Assembly (NCBI RefSeq): GCF_014287275.1
Contig: NZ_JACONZ010000001.1
Span: 1,054,001-1,118,000, forward strand
Length of the DNA: 64,000 bases
Direction: 5' to 3'
DNA from: Anaerofilum hominis
Lineage (GTDB): Bacteria; Bacillota; Clostridia; Oscillospirales; Ruminococcaceae
The notes under the pieces were generated by a model. That model saw only the letters and a program-made list of their open reading frames with translations, searched no databases and was not told the origin of the DNA. The position numbers were made by a program, and so were the translations under genes. Within the stretch, counting starts at the first letter, position 1, and each line of letters starts with the position of its first letter. This document shows positions 1-8,235 of the stretch, piece after piece.

Positions 1-1
1 T

Positions 2-46
2 AAAAAGGCCCCGCAGCCCGGCGCAATCCTGCGCTTTGCTGCGGGG
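2..46 (-). terminator. Rho-independent terminator of the small-gene pair
   Basis: Nine-bp arms CCCCGCAGC (9-17) and GCTGCGGGG (38-46) enclose a smaller GCGC hairpin. Read on the minus strand the stem is followed by CCTTTTTA, so it ends transcription of the two small genes at 75-486. Confidence 0.75.
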
Positions 47-74
47 TCGTCTTTACTTTATCCAAAAACGCCGA

Positions 75-221
75 TCAAGCGTAAAAATAGGCCAGCGCCG
101 TGGCAATGCTCTCGATCGGCATCTGCGCTTCCTCCCGGTACCAGACCGCCCGCTGGATCTGGCGCGGGCAGAGGACGCCGCCCAACTGCTGCCGGAGATA
201 TTCCAGCTCCCATGCCGCCAT
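75..221 (-). CDS. Small hypothetical protein (48 aa)
   Basis: A 48-residue ORF starting MAAWELEYLRQQ and ending ALAYFYA. No family recognised. The ATG at 221 is preceded by AGGAGG ten bases upstream, and the stop of the upstream small membrane gene lies just before that SD, so the pair looks translationally coupled. There is no obvious membrane segment; the sequence is predicted amphipathic helical. Function is unknown. Its promoter region carries operator-like half-sites shared with the divergent S24 repressor, so it may be a target of that repressor (inference). A longer frame-open start at 377 lacks an SD and was not used. Confidence 0.55.
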   Translation of the reverse strand: MAAWELEYLRQQLGGVLCPRQIQRAVWYREEAQMPIESIATALAYFYA

Positions 222-237
222 GAAAAGCGCCCTCCTG

Positions 238-486
238 TCAGGCTGCGCGGCGCATCGCCGCATGCGGCTGCCCGGAGGCCGTGCCGCCGTTGTGGAGAGG
301 AGCGCGCTTTTTGGCGGGGGCGGCCAACCCGGCGGCGAAGAGCTGACGGCTGACGAAAAATGCCGCCGCCGCCACAAACAGGCGGTAGAGCGAAGCGCTC
401 ACCGACAGGGACACCCCACCCAGGGCCGCAAAGCCAGCCAGCCCTGCCAAGATGGCGAGCATATTAAATAAAAAGGATTTTTTCAT
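238..486 (-). CDS. Small membrane protein (82 aa)
   Basis: The start at 486 is set by the SD GGGGGAAG a few bases upstream. The N-terminal half is very hydrophobic, with two likely membrane helices (about residues 5-25 and 30-52), followed by a basic, Gly/Ala-rich tail. It is first in a two-gene unit with the 48-aa ORF downstream and is divergent from the S24-family repressor at 695. Small membrane proteins next to S24 repressors can be stress- or damage-induced, but nothing here shows the activity. No family is recognised. Confidence 0.6.
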   Translation of the reverse strand: MKKSFLFNMLAILAGLAGFAALGGVSLSVSASLYRLFVAAAAFFVSRQLFAAGLAAPAKKRAPLHNGGTASGQPHAAMRRAA

Positions 487-564
487 TTTACTTCCCCCTC
501 TGGCCAAGACCGGGCCGCGCGCCGCTCTGTGCCCGGAACGACTTTTCTGTAGTTTCATCATAAT

Positions 565-660
565 ACAACTTGCAGTTGTTGTCAAGACTTATAACAACTA
601 AATTTCGTTTTAACAACCTGTTTTTTCTTTTTTCACTTTACAACCACAACCATTAGTTGT
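565..660. promoter_or_regulatory. Operator cluster between the small-gene pair and the S24 repressor
   Basis: A perfect inverted repeat ACAACT-TGC-AGTTGT lies at 565-579. Further half-sites ACAACT (594-599), ACAACC (613-618, 640-645, 646-651) and AGTTGT (655-660) fill the AT-rich divergent intergenic region. This is the expected pattern for autoregulation by the adjacent HTH/S24 protein; binding is inferred, not shown. Confidence 0.6.
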
Positions 661-694
661 ATACTATATTCATCACCACAAGGAGGTGCGTGCA

Positions 695-1315
695 GTGTTC
701 CCTGAAGTGTTGCGCAAACTGCGCCGTGATCAAAAGTTAAGTCAGGGCGCTCTTGCCCGGGAACTTGGGATCACCCAACAGGCCGTGGGCAAATGGGAAA
801 CAGGCCGCAGCCAGCCGGAGCCGGAAATGCTGCGCCGCCTGGCTGAGTTTTTCAGCGTGAGCGCCGATTTTTTGCTGGGGCAGCCCCCGCAGCAAAACAC
901 GTCCCCGGTGCTGCCCTACAGTGCGGCGGGCGAGCATCCCATCCCCGTGGTGGGGACGGTCCGGGCCGGCTTTGGCGCTTTGGCGCTGGAAGAGGACTGC
1001 GGCGTGGAATACGCCCGGGTAAAAGACCCGGAAAACTATTTTTATCTGATCGTGCGCGGCCGCAGCATGGAGCCCCGCATCCAGGACGGCGATCTGGCCC
1101 TGGTGCACCGGCAGGAGACGCTGGAGGACGGCGACCTGGGCGTCATCGTTTTCGGCGACGACGGCGAGGGCACCCTGAAAAAGTTTATCCGTAGGGGCAA
1201 CGCCGTGGTGCTGCAGCCTTTCAACCCGGAATATCAGCCCCAAGTGCTGGTGGGCGAAGAGCTGGAGCATCTGTATATTGCCGGCAAGGTCATCGAGACC
1301 AAGGCCAAATGGTGA
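695..1315 (+). CDS. XRE-family repressor with S24 (LexA/CI-like) peptidase domain
   Basis: The 206-aa protein has an N-terminal XRE helix-turn-helix (about residues 7-60, with LSQGALARELGITQQAVGKW) and a C-terminal S24 peptidase fold. The catalytic Ser is in RGRSMEP (S124) and the Lys in the GTLKKF segment (K162/163). A likely Ala-Gly self-cleavage site is A91-G92 in TVRAGF. AGGAGG at 681-686 fits the GTG at 695 (8-nt spacing) and overlaps the earlier GTG at 686, so 695 was chosen. Such proteins repress their own and neighbouring promoters until RecA-stimulated autocleavage. The ACAACT half-sites in the divergent region are the probable operators. It could control the two small genes rather than a prophage, since no phage genes are nearby. 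Confidence 0.85.
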   Translation: MFPEVLRKLRRDQKLSQGALARELGITQQAVGKWETGRSQPEPEMLRRLAEFFSVSADFLLGQPPQQNTSPVLPYSAAGEHPIPVVGTVRAGFGALALEEDCGVEYARVKDPENYFYLIVRGRSMEPRIQDGDLALVHRQETLEDGDLGVIVFGDDGEGTLKKFIRRGNAVVLQPFNPEYQPQVLVGEELEHLYIAGKVIETKAKW

Positions 1316-1358
1316 TCGGCGGACGGCTTGCGTCAAAGATGAAAAAATAAAAAAAGAT

Positions 1359-1385
1359 GCGGCCGCCTGCGCGGCCGCGTTTTTC
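1359..1385 (+). terminator. Terminator of the S24 repressor gene
   Basis: GCGGCCGC (1359-1366), loop CTGC, GCGGCCGC (1371-1378), then GTTTTT. Confidence 0.85.
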
Positions 1386-1404
1386 ATTTCTGTGGCCTGC
1401 ATTT

Positions 1405-1725
1405 TTACCGCTCGCGCGGTAATCGAACTCGCGCGGTAACCGGGTGATGGGTAGAAGAAATAATTCATTTCTATTCGCCGCGGCCTGAGGACAGGCCGCA
1501 TGGCTGCTAAAAAACAGCCTGCGGCTATTTTTTATTGCTCCGCAATAAAAAACGACTTATCCTAATGGCCCGCCCCTCGTCCCTGCGGGACGAACGGGGA
1601 ATGGCCACAAAAATAGCCTCCGCTTTGCTGCGACTATTTTTTTTGCTTCGCAACAAAAAACAGCTTATCCTGATGGCCCGTCCCCGCCGCTTGCACGGCA
1701 GCCGGGTGCATGGCCGGAAAACGGG
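1405..1725. repeat. Dispersed intergenic repeat, two tandem units (copy A)
   Basis: Two roughly 100-bp units (about 1524-1618 and 1629-1725), plus a partial piece around 1409-1445. Each has an outer GGCTATTTTTT...AAAAATAGCC stem, a TTGCTCCGCAA-type mini-hairpin and a GC-rich hairpin within GGCCCGCCCC...GGGG-ATGGCC. The same unit recurs at 31868-32065. The rest of the 1316-1879 gap holds only terminators. Confidence 0.7.
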
Positions 1726-1823
1726 CTTTGCCGCGGTTGTTTTTTCAGAACTTCCCCGGAACAGGGCGGCCGGAAATGGTACTGGGCTGTTCCTCCGCCG
1801 CAAATCAGTTCTATCAGACATCT

Positions 1824-1850
1824 GCAAAAAAACGGCGCCCGCAGGCGCCG
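1824..1850 (-). terminator. Terminator of the MBL-fold gene
   Basis: CGGCGCC-TGC-GGGCGCCG type stem followed on the minus strand by TTTTTTTGC, 30 bases past the stop at 1880. Confidence 0.8.
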
Positions 1851-1879
1851 TATCCGCTGGTTTTTTCTTTTTTTGTTCT

Positions 1880-2725
1880 CTATCGCCACTCCAGCACCGT
1901 GCCCGCACCACAGGGGGTATAGGCCTTGCAGTGTTCAGAAAAAAGCTGCAGTGCCGGAGCGCCGGTGCAATGGCAGACCGCGGCTGTTTTCAGGGCTGGA
2001 CGATCGTTGAAAAAGCGGATGGTATCCATCGCCCGTTCCGGGCCGCTGGCTTTCAAATGAGTGCCGCCCAAAACGGCGGTCACCGGGCGGCCCAGCCGTT
2101 CCTCCGCTGCCAGGATCATATTGCAGATACCGCTGTGGGCGCAGCCGGTGAGCAGCACCAGACCGTCCTGCACCGGCAAAGCCATGGCCAGCTCATGGTC
2201 AAACTCATCCCGCGCCAGCCCGCCGCCTCTCATCTTGAGAAACTCATCCAGCATCGGCTCAAAGCCGCAGCGTTTTTCAAAGCGGGAGAGCAGCGCCACC
2301 TCCGGCTCGTCGGCAAAGGGGTGAAAAACGCTTTTTTCCACATAGCGGTGGGGCACCCGCGCCCGGATCAGCTCTGCGTCCGAAAGACCGCAGCCGGTAG
2401 AGGTCAGCGTCCCATCCGGCCGGCGATGGTAACCGGGCCACAGCACGTCGCTGGAAAGGTAAAAGAGATAGCGGCGCCCGGCCATGCGCTCAAAAAACAG
2501 CGGAAAAGACTGCCCGTGGTCGTAGTGATCGTGGGAAAGCACGGCGGTATCCGCTTCTTCCACCGGGACGCCCAGCTTTTCGGCATTGCTGAGAAAGACG
2601 TCGTTCCAGCCGGCGTCCATTAAAATCTTGTGGCGGTCGGTCTCAATAAAGACAGACAGGCCGTCCTCTGCGGCAAGATCGTGCCGCACGGCGGTGTTTT
2701 CAGACAGGATGGTGATGCGGAGCAT
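1880..2725 (-). CDS. MBL-fold metallohydrolase (281 aa)
   Basis: The metallo-beta-lactamase fold is shown by the HDHYDH metal motif (in VLSHDHYDHGQS, about residue 64), a second histidine in LTGCAHSG (about residue 192), and GGTHL plus a C-terminal CHCTG. The TGCAHSG and CHCTG pattern matches the subgroup annotated as dihydropteroate synthase-like/RFAP synthase-related MBL proteins (archaeal MJ0301 type), whose clostridial substrates are mostly unknown. AGGGGGAA precedes the ATG at 2725. It is monocistronic, with a perfect 13-bp-arm palindrome about 32 bp upstream that could be an operator. The substrate cannot be deduced. Confidence 0.8.
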   Translation of the reverse strand: MLRITILSENTAVRHDLAAEDGLSVFIETDRHKILMDAGWNDVFLSNAEKLGVPVEEADTAVLSHDHYDHGQSFPLFFERMAGRRYLFYLSSDVLWPGYHRRPDGTLTSTGCGLSDAELIRARVPHRYVEKSVFHPFADEPEVALLSRFEKRCGFEPMLDEFLKMRGGGLARDEFDHELAMALPVQDGLVLLTGCAHSGICNMILAAEERLGRPVTAVLGGTHLKASGPERAMDTIRFFNDRPALKTAAVCHCTGAPALQLFSEHCKAYTPCGAGTVLEWR

Positions 2726-2756
2726 TTCTGGTTCCCCCTTTTGGCGCTTTTTTTCA

Positions 2757-2787
2757 GTATACCATGATGCCGCGCATCATGGTATAC
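2757..2787. promoter_or_regulatory. Perfect palindrome upstream of the MBL gene
   Basis: GTATACCATGATG (2757-2769), 5-nt spacer, CATCATGGTATAC (2775-2787). No T-run follows on the minus strand, so an operator is more likely than a terminator. It sits between the MBL start and the stop of the 2875-3858 gene. Confidence 0.5.
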
Positions 2788-2874
2788 CTGTGGGTCCAAA
2801 ACCGGCCGCTGGGCAGGCCTGTCAGGCCATATCCTGCAACCGGCCGGGACTTTGCCCCGACCGCCCCGTCCTTT

Positions 2875-3858
2875 TCACTGTGCGCTGTACTCCATCGCTT
2901 TTCCCGGATACTCTCCCCAATCGCTGACATACCAGGGCCGCAGAAAAAAACCGATCTGCGCTTTTTCGCCTCCCTCAAACTCTATCGTGAATCGAAGCTG
3001 CCCTGCTTCCCCCTCTTTAAGTTGGATCGCCTCTACTGCACCGTTTTTGTCCAGTCCGGCCTGCTCTAGGAACACCCGGATCTGTTCCCGTTTTTCTTCT
3101 GCGAAATCAGACCATTGCGGGTGCGTGGGATCATAGGCATAAAGCGTTCTTCCCTCTTCGCTGTATTCCCTGATCACCGGCAAAAGCTCTTCACTGGTAC
3201 AGTTTTCGATCTCCCGCCCGGAGGGCGCATAGCTGCAGCGGTTCATCCTTCCTGTCGTCGCATCGATTGTGCAGAAACCCACCCCTTCCTCACTGTTGCC
3301 CTGCACCTGCCATATCAGGCGCTTCCTCCCATTCTCCTCCCCGCCGTTTGCCTCTGTGCAGTCGAGGAAGAGCGATCTTCCATCCATCTTAAAACCGTAA
3401 ACACTTTCAAACAGCATCCCCGCCGTGTTGGCTGCCTCCTGGGCAGAAACAACAGGATCAAGCTTTTTGATCCTTTGCAATTCTTTTTTCGCCCGATCCA
3501 TTTCCAATAAATATTCATCCCGTTTTTTCTCTATGGTTTGCCCATCCGCTCCATTCCGGCGGTATCCCTCCAGAAGTTCGTCCCATTTCTTTTCATATTC
3601 TTCCATCAACTTCTGCTCTTCTATCTCTCCGGCCCAGAAATAGTCGTACAGCGTTCCATTCTCCGCGACCCCCATCACCTCGTCTGCCGCGGGGATGACG
3701 CGGAGGGGATCGCTGTCCCCGCCGCGAAGCGCTTCTCCGCTTTGCGCCGTACAGCCGTGCAGGATCATCGCCCCGGCGGCGATCATCAGGGCTGCCGCCC
3801 CCACGGTCCGCAGCGCTCCCGCACGTTTTTTGTCCAACTCTCTGCCTTTTTTCTTCAT
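2875..3858 (-). CDS. PepSY-like putative exported/lipoprotein (327 aa)
   Basis: The start at 3858 follows GGAGG by seven bases; the frame stays open to 3897 but without an SD. A basic N-terminus (MKKKGREL) precedes one hydrophobic segment (about residues 18-36) ending ILHGC, which could be a lipobox. Next comes a coiled, charged region (about 70-130) and one or two PepSY-like repeats (about residues 130-205 and 230-320, the latter with aromatic and acidic residues near the end). PepSY proteins act outside the membrane, often as inhibitory or binding domains. It sits next to a divergently unrelated MBL gene and upstream of a two-component pair's 3' end on the same strand, 160 bp away. Family assignment is tentative and function unknown. 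Confidence 0.6.
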   Translation of the reverse strand: MKKKGRELDKKRAGALRTVGAAALMIAAGAMILHGCTAQSGEALRGGDSDPLRVIPAADEVMGVAENGTLYDYFWAGEIEEQKLMEEYEKKWDELLEGYRRNGADGQTIEKKRDEYLLEMDRAKKELQRIKKLDPVVSAQEAANTAGMLFESVYGFKMDGRSLFLDCTEANGGEENGRKRLIWQVQGNSEEGVGFCTIDATTGRMNRCSYAPSGREIENCTSEELLPVIREYSEEGRTLYAYDPTHPQWSDFAEEKREQIRVFLEQAGLDKNGAVEAIQLKEGEAGQLRFTIEFEGGEKAQIGFFLRPWYVSDWGEYPGKAMEYSAQ

Positions 3859-4020
3859 CTTCGGCAGCCTCCTTTTCCTGACCCCAGTATCCCGCATCGA
3901 TGTTGCGGCGGGGCCATGAAGTTATCTCCGGCCTGTAAACATTCGCCTCCCATTTTTCATCGCCGCTTTCTCCCGGCGGCGACTTTTGCAACACGAAAAA
4001 GACTGTCCCCGTGCCGTCCG

Positions 4021-5559
4021 TCACCCGCCCCCGTCTGTTTTCTCTTTCTCTTTGCGCGGACCCGCATGCGTCCCCTCCCCGGTCTGCCCGTTCCCGCACG
4101 CCGGGAAGCGCACCACCGCCCGGGTCCCATGCCCAGGCTGAGAATCAAAGCTCAAAGACGCCCCGTGCGCCTGTGTGACCGCAAAGCAAAAGGCCACCCC
4201 CAGCCCGGTGCCCCCCTGCGCCCTGCTGCGGGAGTTATCTGCCCGGTAAAAGGGTTCCCCCAGCCGGGACAGGGTCTGGCTGTCCATACCGGTCCCCCTG
4301 TCCTCCACCGTCAGCAGAGCTCCGCCGCTATCGCGCAGAAGGGACAGCGTCACCTGGCCCCCCTCTCCGCTCGCCTTTACCGCGTTGTCCATCAGATTCA
4401 CCGCCAGGCTTACCAGCAAGTCCCGGTCCCCTTTTATCCAGAATGGTTCCACCCGCTCTGCCGTGATCTGCACCCGGCGGGACGCCGCCTGGGGGCGCAC
4501 TGCTCTCAGGGCCGCGTGTGCCGCCTGTGCCAGGTCCACTGATTCGGCGTGCAGCTTTCCCTCCCGCAGGCTGGCCATGGTGAGCAGCCTCTCGCTCATC
4601 GAGCTCAGCCGCCGGGTCTCCTCCTGGATGATCTGCGCCGCCTGTGCCCTTTCCTCCCCGCAGAGTTCCGCCCGGGCGATATACTCGGCATAGCCGCCGA
4701 TCGCGGTGAGGGGCGTGCGCAGTTCATGGGCCAAGTTGTCCGCGAAACGCTGCTTTTCCCTTGCGGCCTCGGCCAGCCCCTCCACCGTCTCGCCGGTGCG
4801 GCGTGCCATTTCATTGAAAGCGCGGGCCAGCTGCCCGATCTCATCCTGTCCGTCCTCCCGGGCACGGATGGTATAATCCCCGTCCCCGATCGCTTGCGCC
4901 GCCTCTGCCAGCCTTGCCAGCGGGCGGCCAAGCCCTCTCAGCGCAAAATGCAGCCCAACCGCCAGCATGGCCGAGGCGGCCAGCGCAATGCCCTGAAAAG
5001 CTCTGGCCGTGCGCCCCCACGCAGCGAAAAACTGCTCCATGTCAAAGGCACAGGTCAGGGCCGTCCTCTCCCCCTGCCCGGGCAGCAGAGCGGACACATA
5101 CAGCACCCTGCGACCGCCGGCCGGCAGCACTTCCCATACCCTTGTCCCCTCCTGTTCCGCTTCCGGCAGGGCAGCAGCGTCATCCGGCGCAGGCAGACGG
5201 TCCGCAAGGGTGCTCCCGCCCCGGGTGACCTTCAGCCATGCGCCGGATCCCCCATAGCTCAGCGCATAATCCTGTGCCAGGGCGGGCAGGGCGCCCGGCC
5301 TGCGCGCCTCCACCGCCGCCATGTCCTGGGCCAGCGTTTCGGCGATGAAGTGCTGACGGGTGAGCAGCCGCTCCCGCTCCGCCTCAAAGCTGCTGCTCTG
5401 CCCCACCGCAGCCACCGCGAAAACTCCCGCATTCAGGCAGAACAAAAACAGCGCAAGAGTGCACAGATAGATCTTTTGCCAAAAGGAGAGCCTTGCCGTC
5501 CTTGGCGCCCTGCCTTCGGCAGGACGGTCGACGTCCGTTTTCTTCCGCCGCCGCTCCAT
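4021..5559 (-). CDS. Sensor histidine kinase with HAMP domain
   Basis: The 512-aa protein has TM1 (about residues 28-52), an extracytoplasmic sensor region (53-187), TM2 (188-207), a HAMP linker (208-262), HisKA with the phospho-acceptor in LAHELRTPLT (H278), and HATPase_c with NLMDNAVKA, EDRGTGMD and GGTGLG boxes. It lies 22 bp downstream of its OmpR-type partner in the same transcript. The sensed signal is unknown; the extracytoplasmic part is not a recognised fold. The order (regulator then kinase) is typical for Gram-positive class IIIA systems. Confidence 0.92.
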   Translation of the reverse strand: MERRRKKTDVDRPAEGRAPRTARLSFWQKIYLCTLALFLFCLNAGVFAVAAVGQSSSFEAERERLLTRQHFIAETLAQDMAAVEARRPGALPALAQDYALSYGGSGAWLKVTRGGSTLADRLPAPDDAAALPEAEQEGTRVWEVLPAGGRRVLYVSALLPGQGERTALTCAFDMEQFFAAWGRTARAFQGIALAASAMLAVGLHFALRGLGRPLARLAEAAQAIGDGDYTIRAREDGQDEIGQLARAFNEMARRTGETVEGLAEAAREKQRFADNLAHELRTPLTAIGGYAEYIARAELCGEERAQAAQIIQEETRRLSSMSERLLTMASLREGKLHAESVDLAQAAHAALRAVRPQAASRRVQITAERVEPFWIKGDRDLLVSLAVNLMDNAVKASGEGGQVTLSLLRDSGGALLTVEDRGTGMDSQTLSRLGEPFYRADNSRSRAQGGTGLGVAFCFAVTQAHGASLSFDSQPGHGTRAVVRFPACGNGQTGEGTHAGPRKEKEKTDGGG

Positions 5560-5581
5560 TTTCTCCCTCCGCTCCCTTTTC

Positions 5582-6241
5582 TCATCTGGTGCTCAAACGG
5601 TAGCCCAGCTTGTAAACGGTCTGCAGCTCTTTTTCCAGCCCCAATTTTTTGCGCAGCCGCTGCACATGTACATCCACGGTGCGGGTATCCCCCTCGTAAT
5701 CATAGCCCCAGGCCAGCTCCAGCAGTTTTTCCCGGCTAAGGGCCAGGTTGCGGTTGCGCACCAGCACCTCGAGCAGGGCGTATTCCTGCGGCTTGAGGGG
5801 GATCTCGACCCCTTCCCTCGTCACGCGGCGCTGTGCCAAGTCGACCCGGCAGCCGCCCGCCTCCACCATCCGGTCCCCGGCGCCCGTGCGGCGCAGCACT
5901 GCCTCCACACGGGCCAGCAGCTCTAAAATCTCAAACGGTTTCAGGATATAGTCATCGGCGCCGAGGCCCAGCCCCTGAAGACGGCTGGAAAGGCCTGTCC
6001 TTGCAGTGACAAAGATCACCGGCAAGTCCGGCGGCAGCAGCCGTTTGACCTCAAAACCGTCCAGGCCCGGCAGCATCACATCCAGCAGAGCAAGGTCGAA
6101 ACGCCCAGCCTCTGCCAGCGCCTGCGCCTGCGGCCCATCCTCCGCTTCGCAGCAGCTGTGCCCTACCAGCAACAGATTGCGGCGGATCAGCTCCCGGATC
6201 GGTCTTTCATCCTCTGCGATCAAGATCTTCGCCATCTCCAT
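5582..6241 (-). CDS. OmpR/PhoB-family response regulator
   Basis: The 219-aa protein has a receiver domain (about residues 4-115) with the phospho-acceptor Asp in LLDVMLPGLDG (D54), and a C-terminal winged helix (about 130-217, with EYALLEVLVRNRN and TRTVDVHVQRLRKKLG). GGGAGGGG upstream supports the ATG at 6241; an ATG two codons later (6235) is also possible. Cognate kinase is the next gene. Target genes are unknown. Confidence 0.93.
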   Translation of the reverse strand: MEMAKILIAEDERPIRELIRRNLLLVGHSCCEAEDGPQAQALAEAGRFDLALLDVMLPGLDGFEVKRLLPPDLPVIFVTARTGLSSRLQGLGLGADDYILKPFEILELLARVEAVLRRTGAGDRMVEAGGCRVDLAQRRVTREGVEIPLKPQEYALLEVLVRNRNLALSREKLLELAWGYDYEGDTRTVDVHVQRLRKKLGLEKELQTVYKLGYRLSTR

Positions 6242-6479
6242 TCCGCCCCTCCCGTCCCGCGCCTCTCGCCGTGTTCCCGGCCGCCGCGGGGCTTTTTTTC
6301 TATTGTACCACCACAAGGATAGCGCGGGCCCGTTGCCAAGTTGTAACGGGCGGCAGGCCGCCCCCGCGCGTTTTTGCCGGATCCATCATCTTTTTTGCCA
6401 GATTTGCACTTTACTTCCCCCGCTTTATCCCGTAGTCTTGAGGTATTCTTTCCTCTGTTCTGTCGAAAAGGAGCGCGCC

Positions 6480-7346
6480 ATGAAACTGAGAACAAGATTT
6501 TTGCCCCGCCTGCTCAACAGTGAGGTGGAAGCCTATCTGCAGCAGAACGACCTCATCATCATACCCGTGGGCACGGTGGAGATGCACGGCGCCATGCCGT
6601 TGGACTGTGAGACCGTGCTCAGCGAAGCGGCGGCGCTGAAAATGGCCGAGGCCTGCGACGGCCTTGTCCTGTCCGGCCTGCCCTACTTTTACGCCGGCGC
6701 CACCGCGACCGGCCGCGGCACCACCCAGGTGAGCGTCCGCCAGGGCATCGAGTATCTGGGAGCCATCGCCCGCAGCCTGCTGCGGCAGGGCTTCCGCCGC
6801 CAGATCTACGTCAGCCTGCACGGGCCCGCGTACCTGACCTGCAGCCCGATGGTGCGGGACTTTTTCGACGAGACGGGCGTGCCCGCCCTCTATGTGGACC
6901 TGCTGCTCCAGCTGGAGCGTCTCGGGAAAGATTTCTTTCCCCCGCAGCAGCCCTTTTACCGGCGGTTTGACGCGCTGATCCTCGGCGCCTACGACCTGCT
7001 GGGCCGCCTGGAGGACGTCCCGCTCTGCGCCGGATGCCGGGAGTCCGAGTCCCCGCCCGCCCCGACCGTCGCCCCTTTCCAGGAGCTGTTCTCTCTGGCC
7101 TATCAAAGCGGCAGCGCGGGGTACTGTTTCGGCGCGCCGGGCGACCATATGCCCACTGTGGACCTGCCCTCGGCCGGGGCGCGCCGCGCCCTGGCCGAAG
7201 AGGGCAAAGCGGCGCTGTGCGAACTGATCCGCAGACTGGAGATCCCGCGCGCGGCAGAGCAGCTGGCGCAGCTGGCCGATTTTGAGGCGCAGGTCGGCAG
7301 GCGCTTCCCCTGGACGCCGCCGGCATGGAACGCACCGGAAAAATAA
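6480..7346 (+). CDS. Creatininase-family amidohydrolase
   Basis: A 288-aa protein with the creatininase metal-site pattern near the N-terminus, GTVEMHGAMPLDCE (E34, H36, D42), and downstream GATATGRGTTQVS and SLHGPA segments (about residue 118) matching family positions. Members hydrolyse cyclic or linear amides such as creatinine or formamides in modified pterins; the substrate here is not evident. AAAGGAG at 6466-6473 sets the ATG at 6480, although the frame is open well upstream. It is monocistronic, facing the Rnf operon, with a shared bidirectional terminator. Confidence 0.8.
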   Translation: MKLRTRFLPRLLNSEVEAYLQQNDLIIIPVGTVEMHGAMPLDCETVLSEAAALKMAEACDGLVLSGLPYFYAGATATGRGTTQVSVRQGIEYLGAIARSLLRQGFRRQIYVSLHGPAYLTCSPMVRDFFDETGVPALYVDLLLQLERLGKDFFPPQQPFYRRFDALILGAYDLLGRLEDVPLCAGCRESESPPAPTVAPFQELFSLAYQSGSAGYCFGAPGDHMPTVDLPSAGARRALAEEGKAALCELIRRLEIPRAAEQLAQLADFEAQVGRRFPWTPPAWNAPEK

Positions 7347-7353
7347 GCGCAGC

Positions 7354-7383
7354 AAAAGGGCCGCCCAAAAGGGCGGCCCTTTT
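7354..7383. terminator. Bidirectional terminator between creatininase gene and rnfB
   Basis: AAAAGGGCCGCCC, loop AAAA, GGGCGGCCCTTTT. Perfect stem usable by both converging units. Confidence 0.85.
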
Positions 7384-7431
7384 CATTGTGATCTTGCGCG
7401 ATCCCGCAGGACCGGCGGCCTGCGCCGCGTC

Positions 7432-8220
7432 TCAGCCGAACGAGACGATGGCCCCCACCGGGCAGGTTAGCACACAGGCCCCGCAGCTGATGCATTTGGC
7501 GGGGTCGATGCGGGCCCGGTTGTCCTGGACCGTGATGGCCTCTTCCGGGCAGACCTTGGTGCACTTCATGCAGCCGATGCAGCCTGCCGTGCACTCTTTG
7601 TGGGTCAGGGCTCCGCGGTCCTCGTTGGCGCACAGCACGATGGGGTTGGCGCTGACCGGCCGCACCGAGATGATGTGCTTGGGGCAGGCCTTGGCGCACT
7701 CGCCGCAGCCGGTGCACTTGTCCGGGTCAACGCGGGACAGCCCGTTTTCCACCCGGATGGCGTCAAACTTGCAGACCTTGACGCAGTCGCCATAGCCCAG
7801 GCAGCCGTAAGGGCAGGCCGACGAGCCGCCGTAGAGCGCGGCGGAGGCGGCACAGCTTTGGACGCCCTGGTAGTCGTACTTGTCGGTGGTGTGCTCGTAA
7901 GAGCCCTGGCAGAGCACGACGGCTTTCATCTTTACCGCCTTGCCGGCCTCTACCCCCATGATGGCGGCCACGGCGTCGGCCGACTTCTGCCCGCCGGGCA
8001 CACAGCGGCCGGTCTCGGCCTCGCCGGACACGATGGCCTTGGCATAGTCCGCACAGCCGGCATAGCCGCAGGCGCCGCAGTTGGCCCCCGGCAGCGCCTC
8101 GGTGACCTGCCCGATGCGGGGATCTTCCTCCACCGCCATATACCGGGCAGCGGCCACCAGGATGGCCGCACCCACGAGGCCGATCACCGAAACGATCGCG
8201 ATCGCCAATACAATACTCAT
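7432..8220 (-). CDS. rnfB: Rnf complex subunit RnfB (ferredoxin-type iron-sulfur protein)
   Basis: A 262-aa subunit of the ion-translocating ferredoxin:NAD+ oxidoreductase. An N-terminal membrane anchor (about residues 3-25) is followed by the Fe-S domain CGACGYAGC (about 49-57) and several ferredoxin motifs, including CTGCGECAKACP, CIGCMKCTKVCP and CISCGACVLTCP. It is the entry point for electrons from reduced ferredoxin. Last gene of the C-D-G-E-A-B operon, 15 bp after rnfA, followed by a strong terminator. SD GGGAGGG precedes the ATG at 8220. Confidence 0.95.
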   Translation of the reverse strand: MSIVLAIAIVSVIGLVGAAILVAAARYMAVEEDPRIGQVTEALPGANCGACGYAGCADYAKAIVSGEAETGRCVPGGQKSADAVAAIMGVEAGKAVKMKAVVLCQGSYEHTTDKYDYQGVQSCAASAALYGGSSACPYGCLGYGDCVKVCKFDAIRVENGLSRVDPDKCTGCGECAKACPKHIISVRPVSANPIVLCANEDRGALTHKECTAGCIGCMKCTKVCPEEAITVQDNRARIDPAKCISCGACVLTCPVGAIVSFG

Positions 8221-8235
8221 GTTCTCAGCCCTCCC

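Noticed and set aside
2757..2787. Palindrome as terminator of the gene at 2875
   Set aside because: On the minus strand the stem is followed by an A-rich, not T-rich, run.
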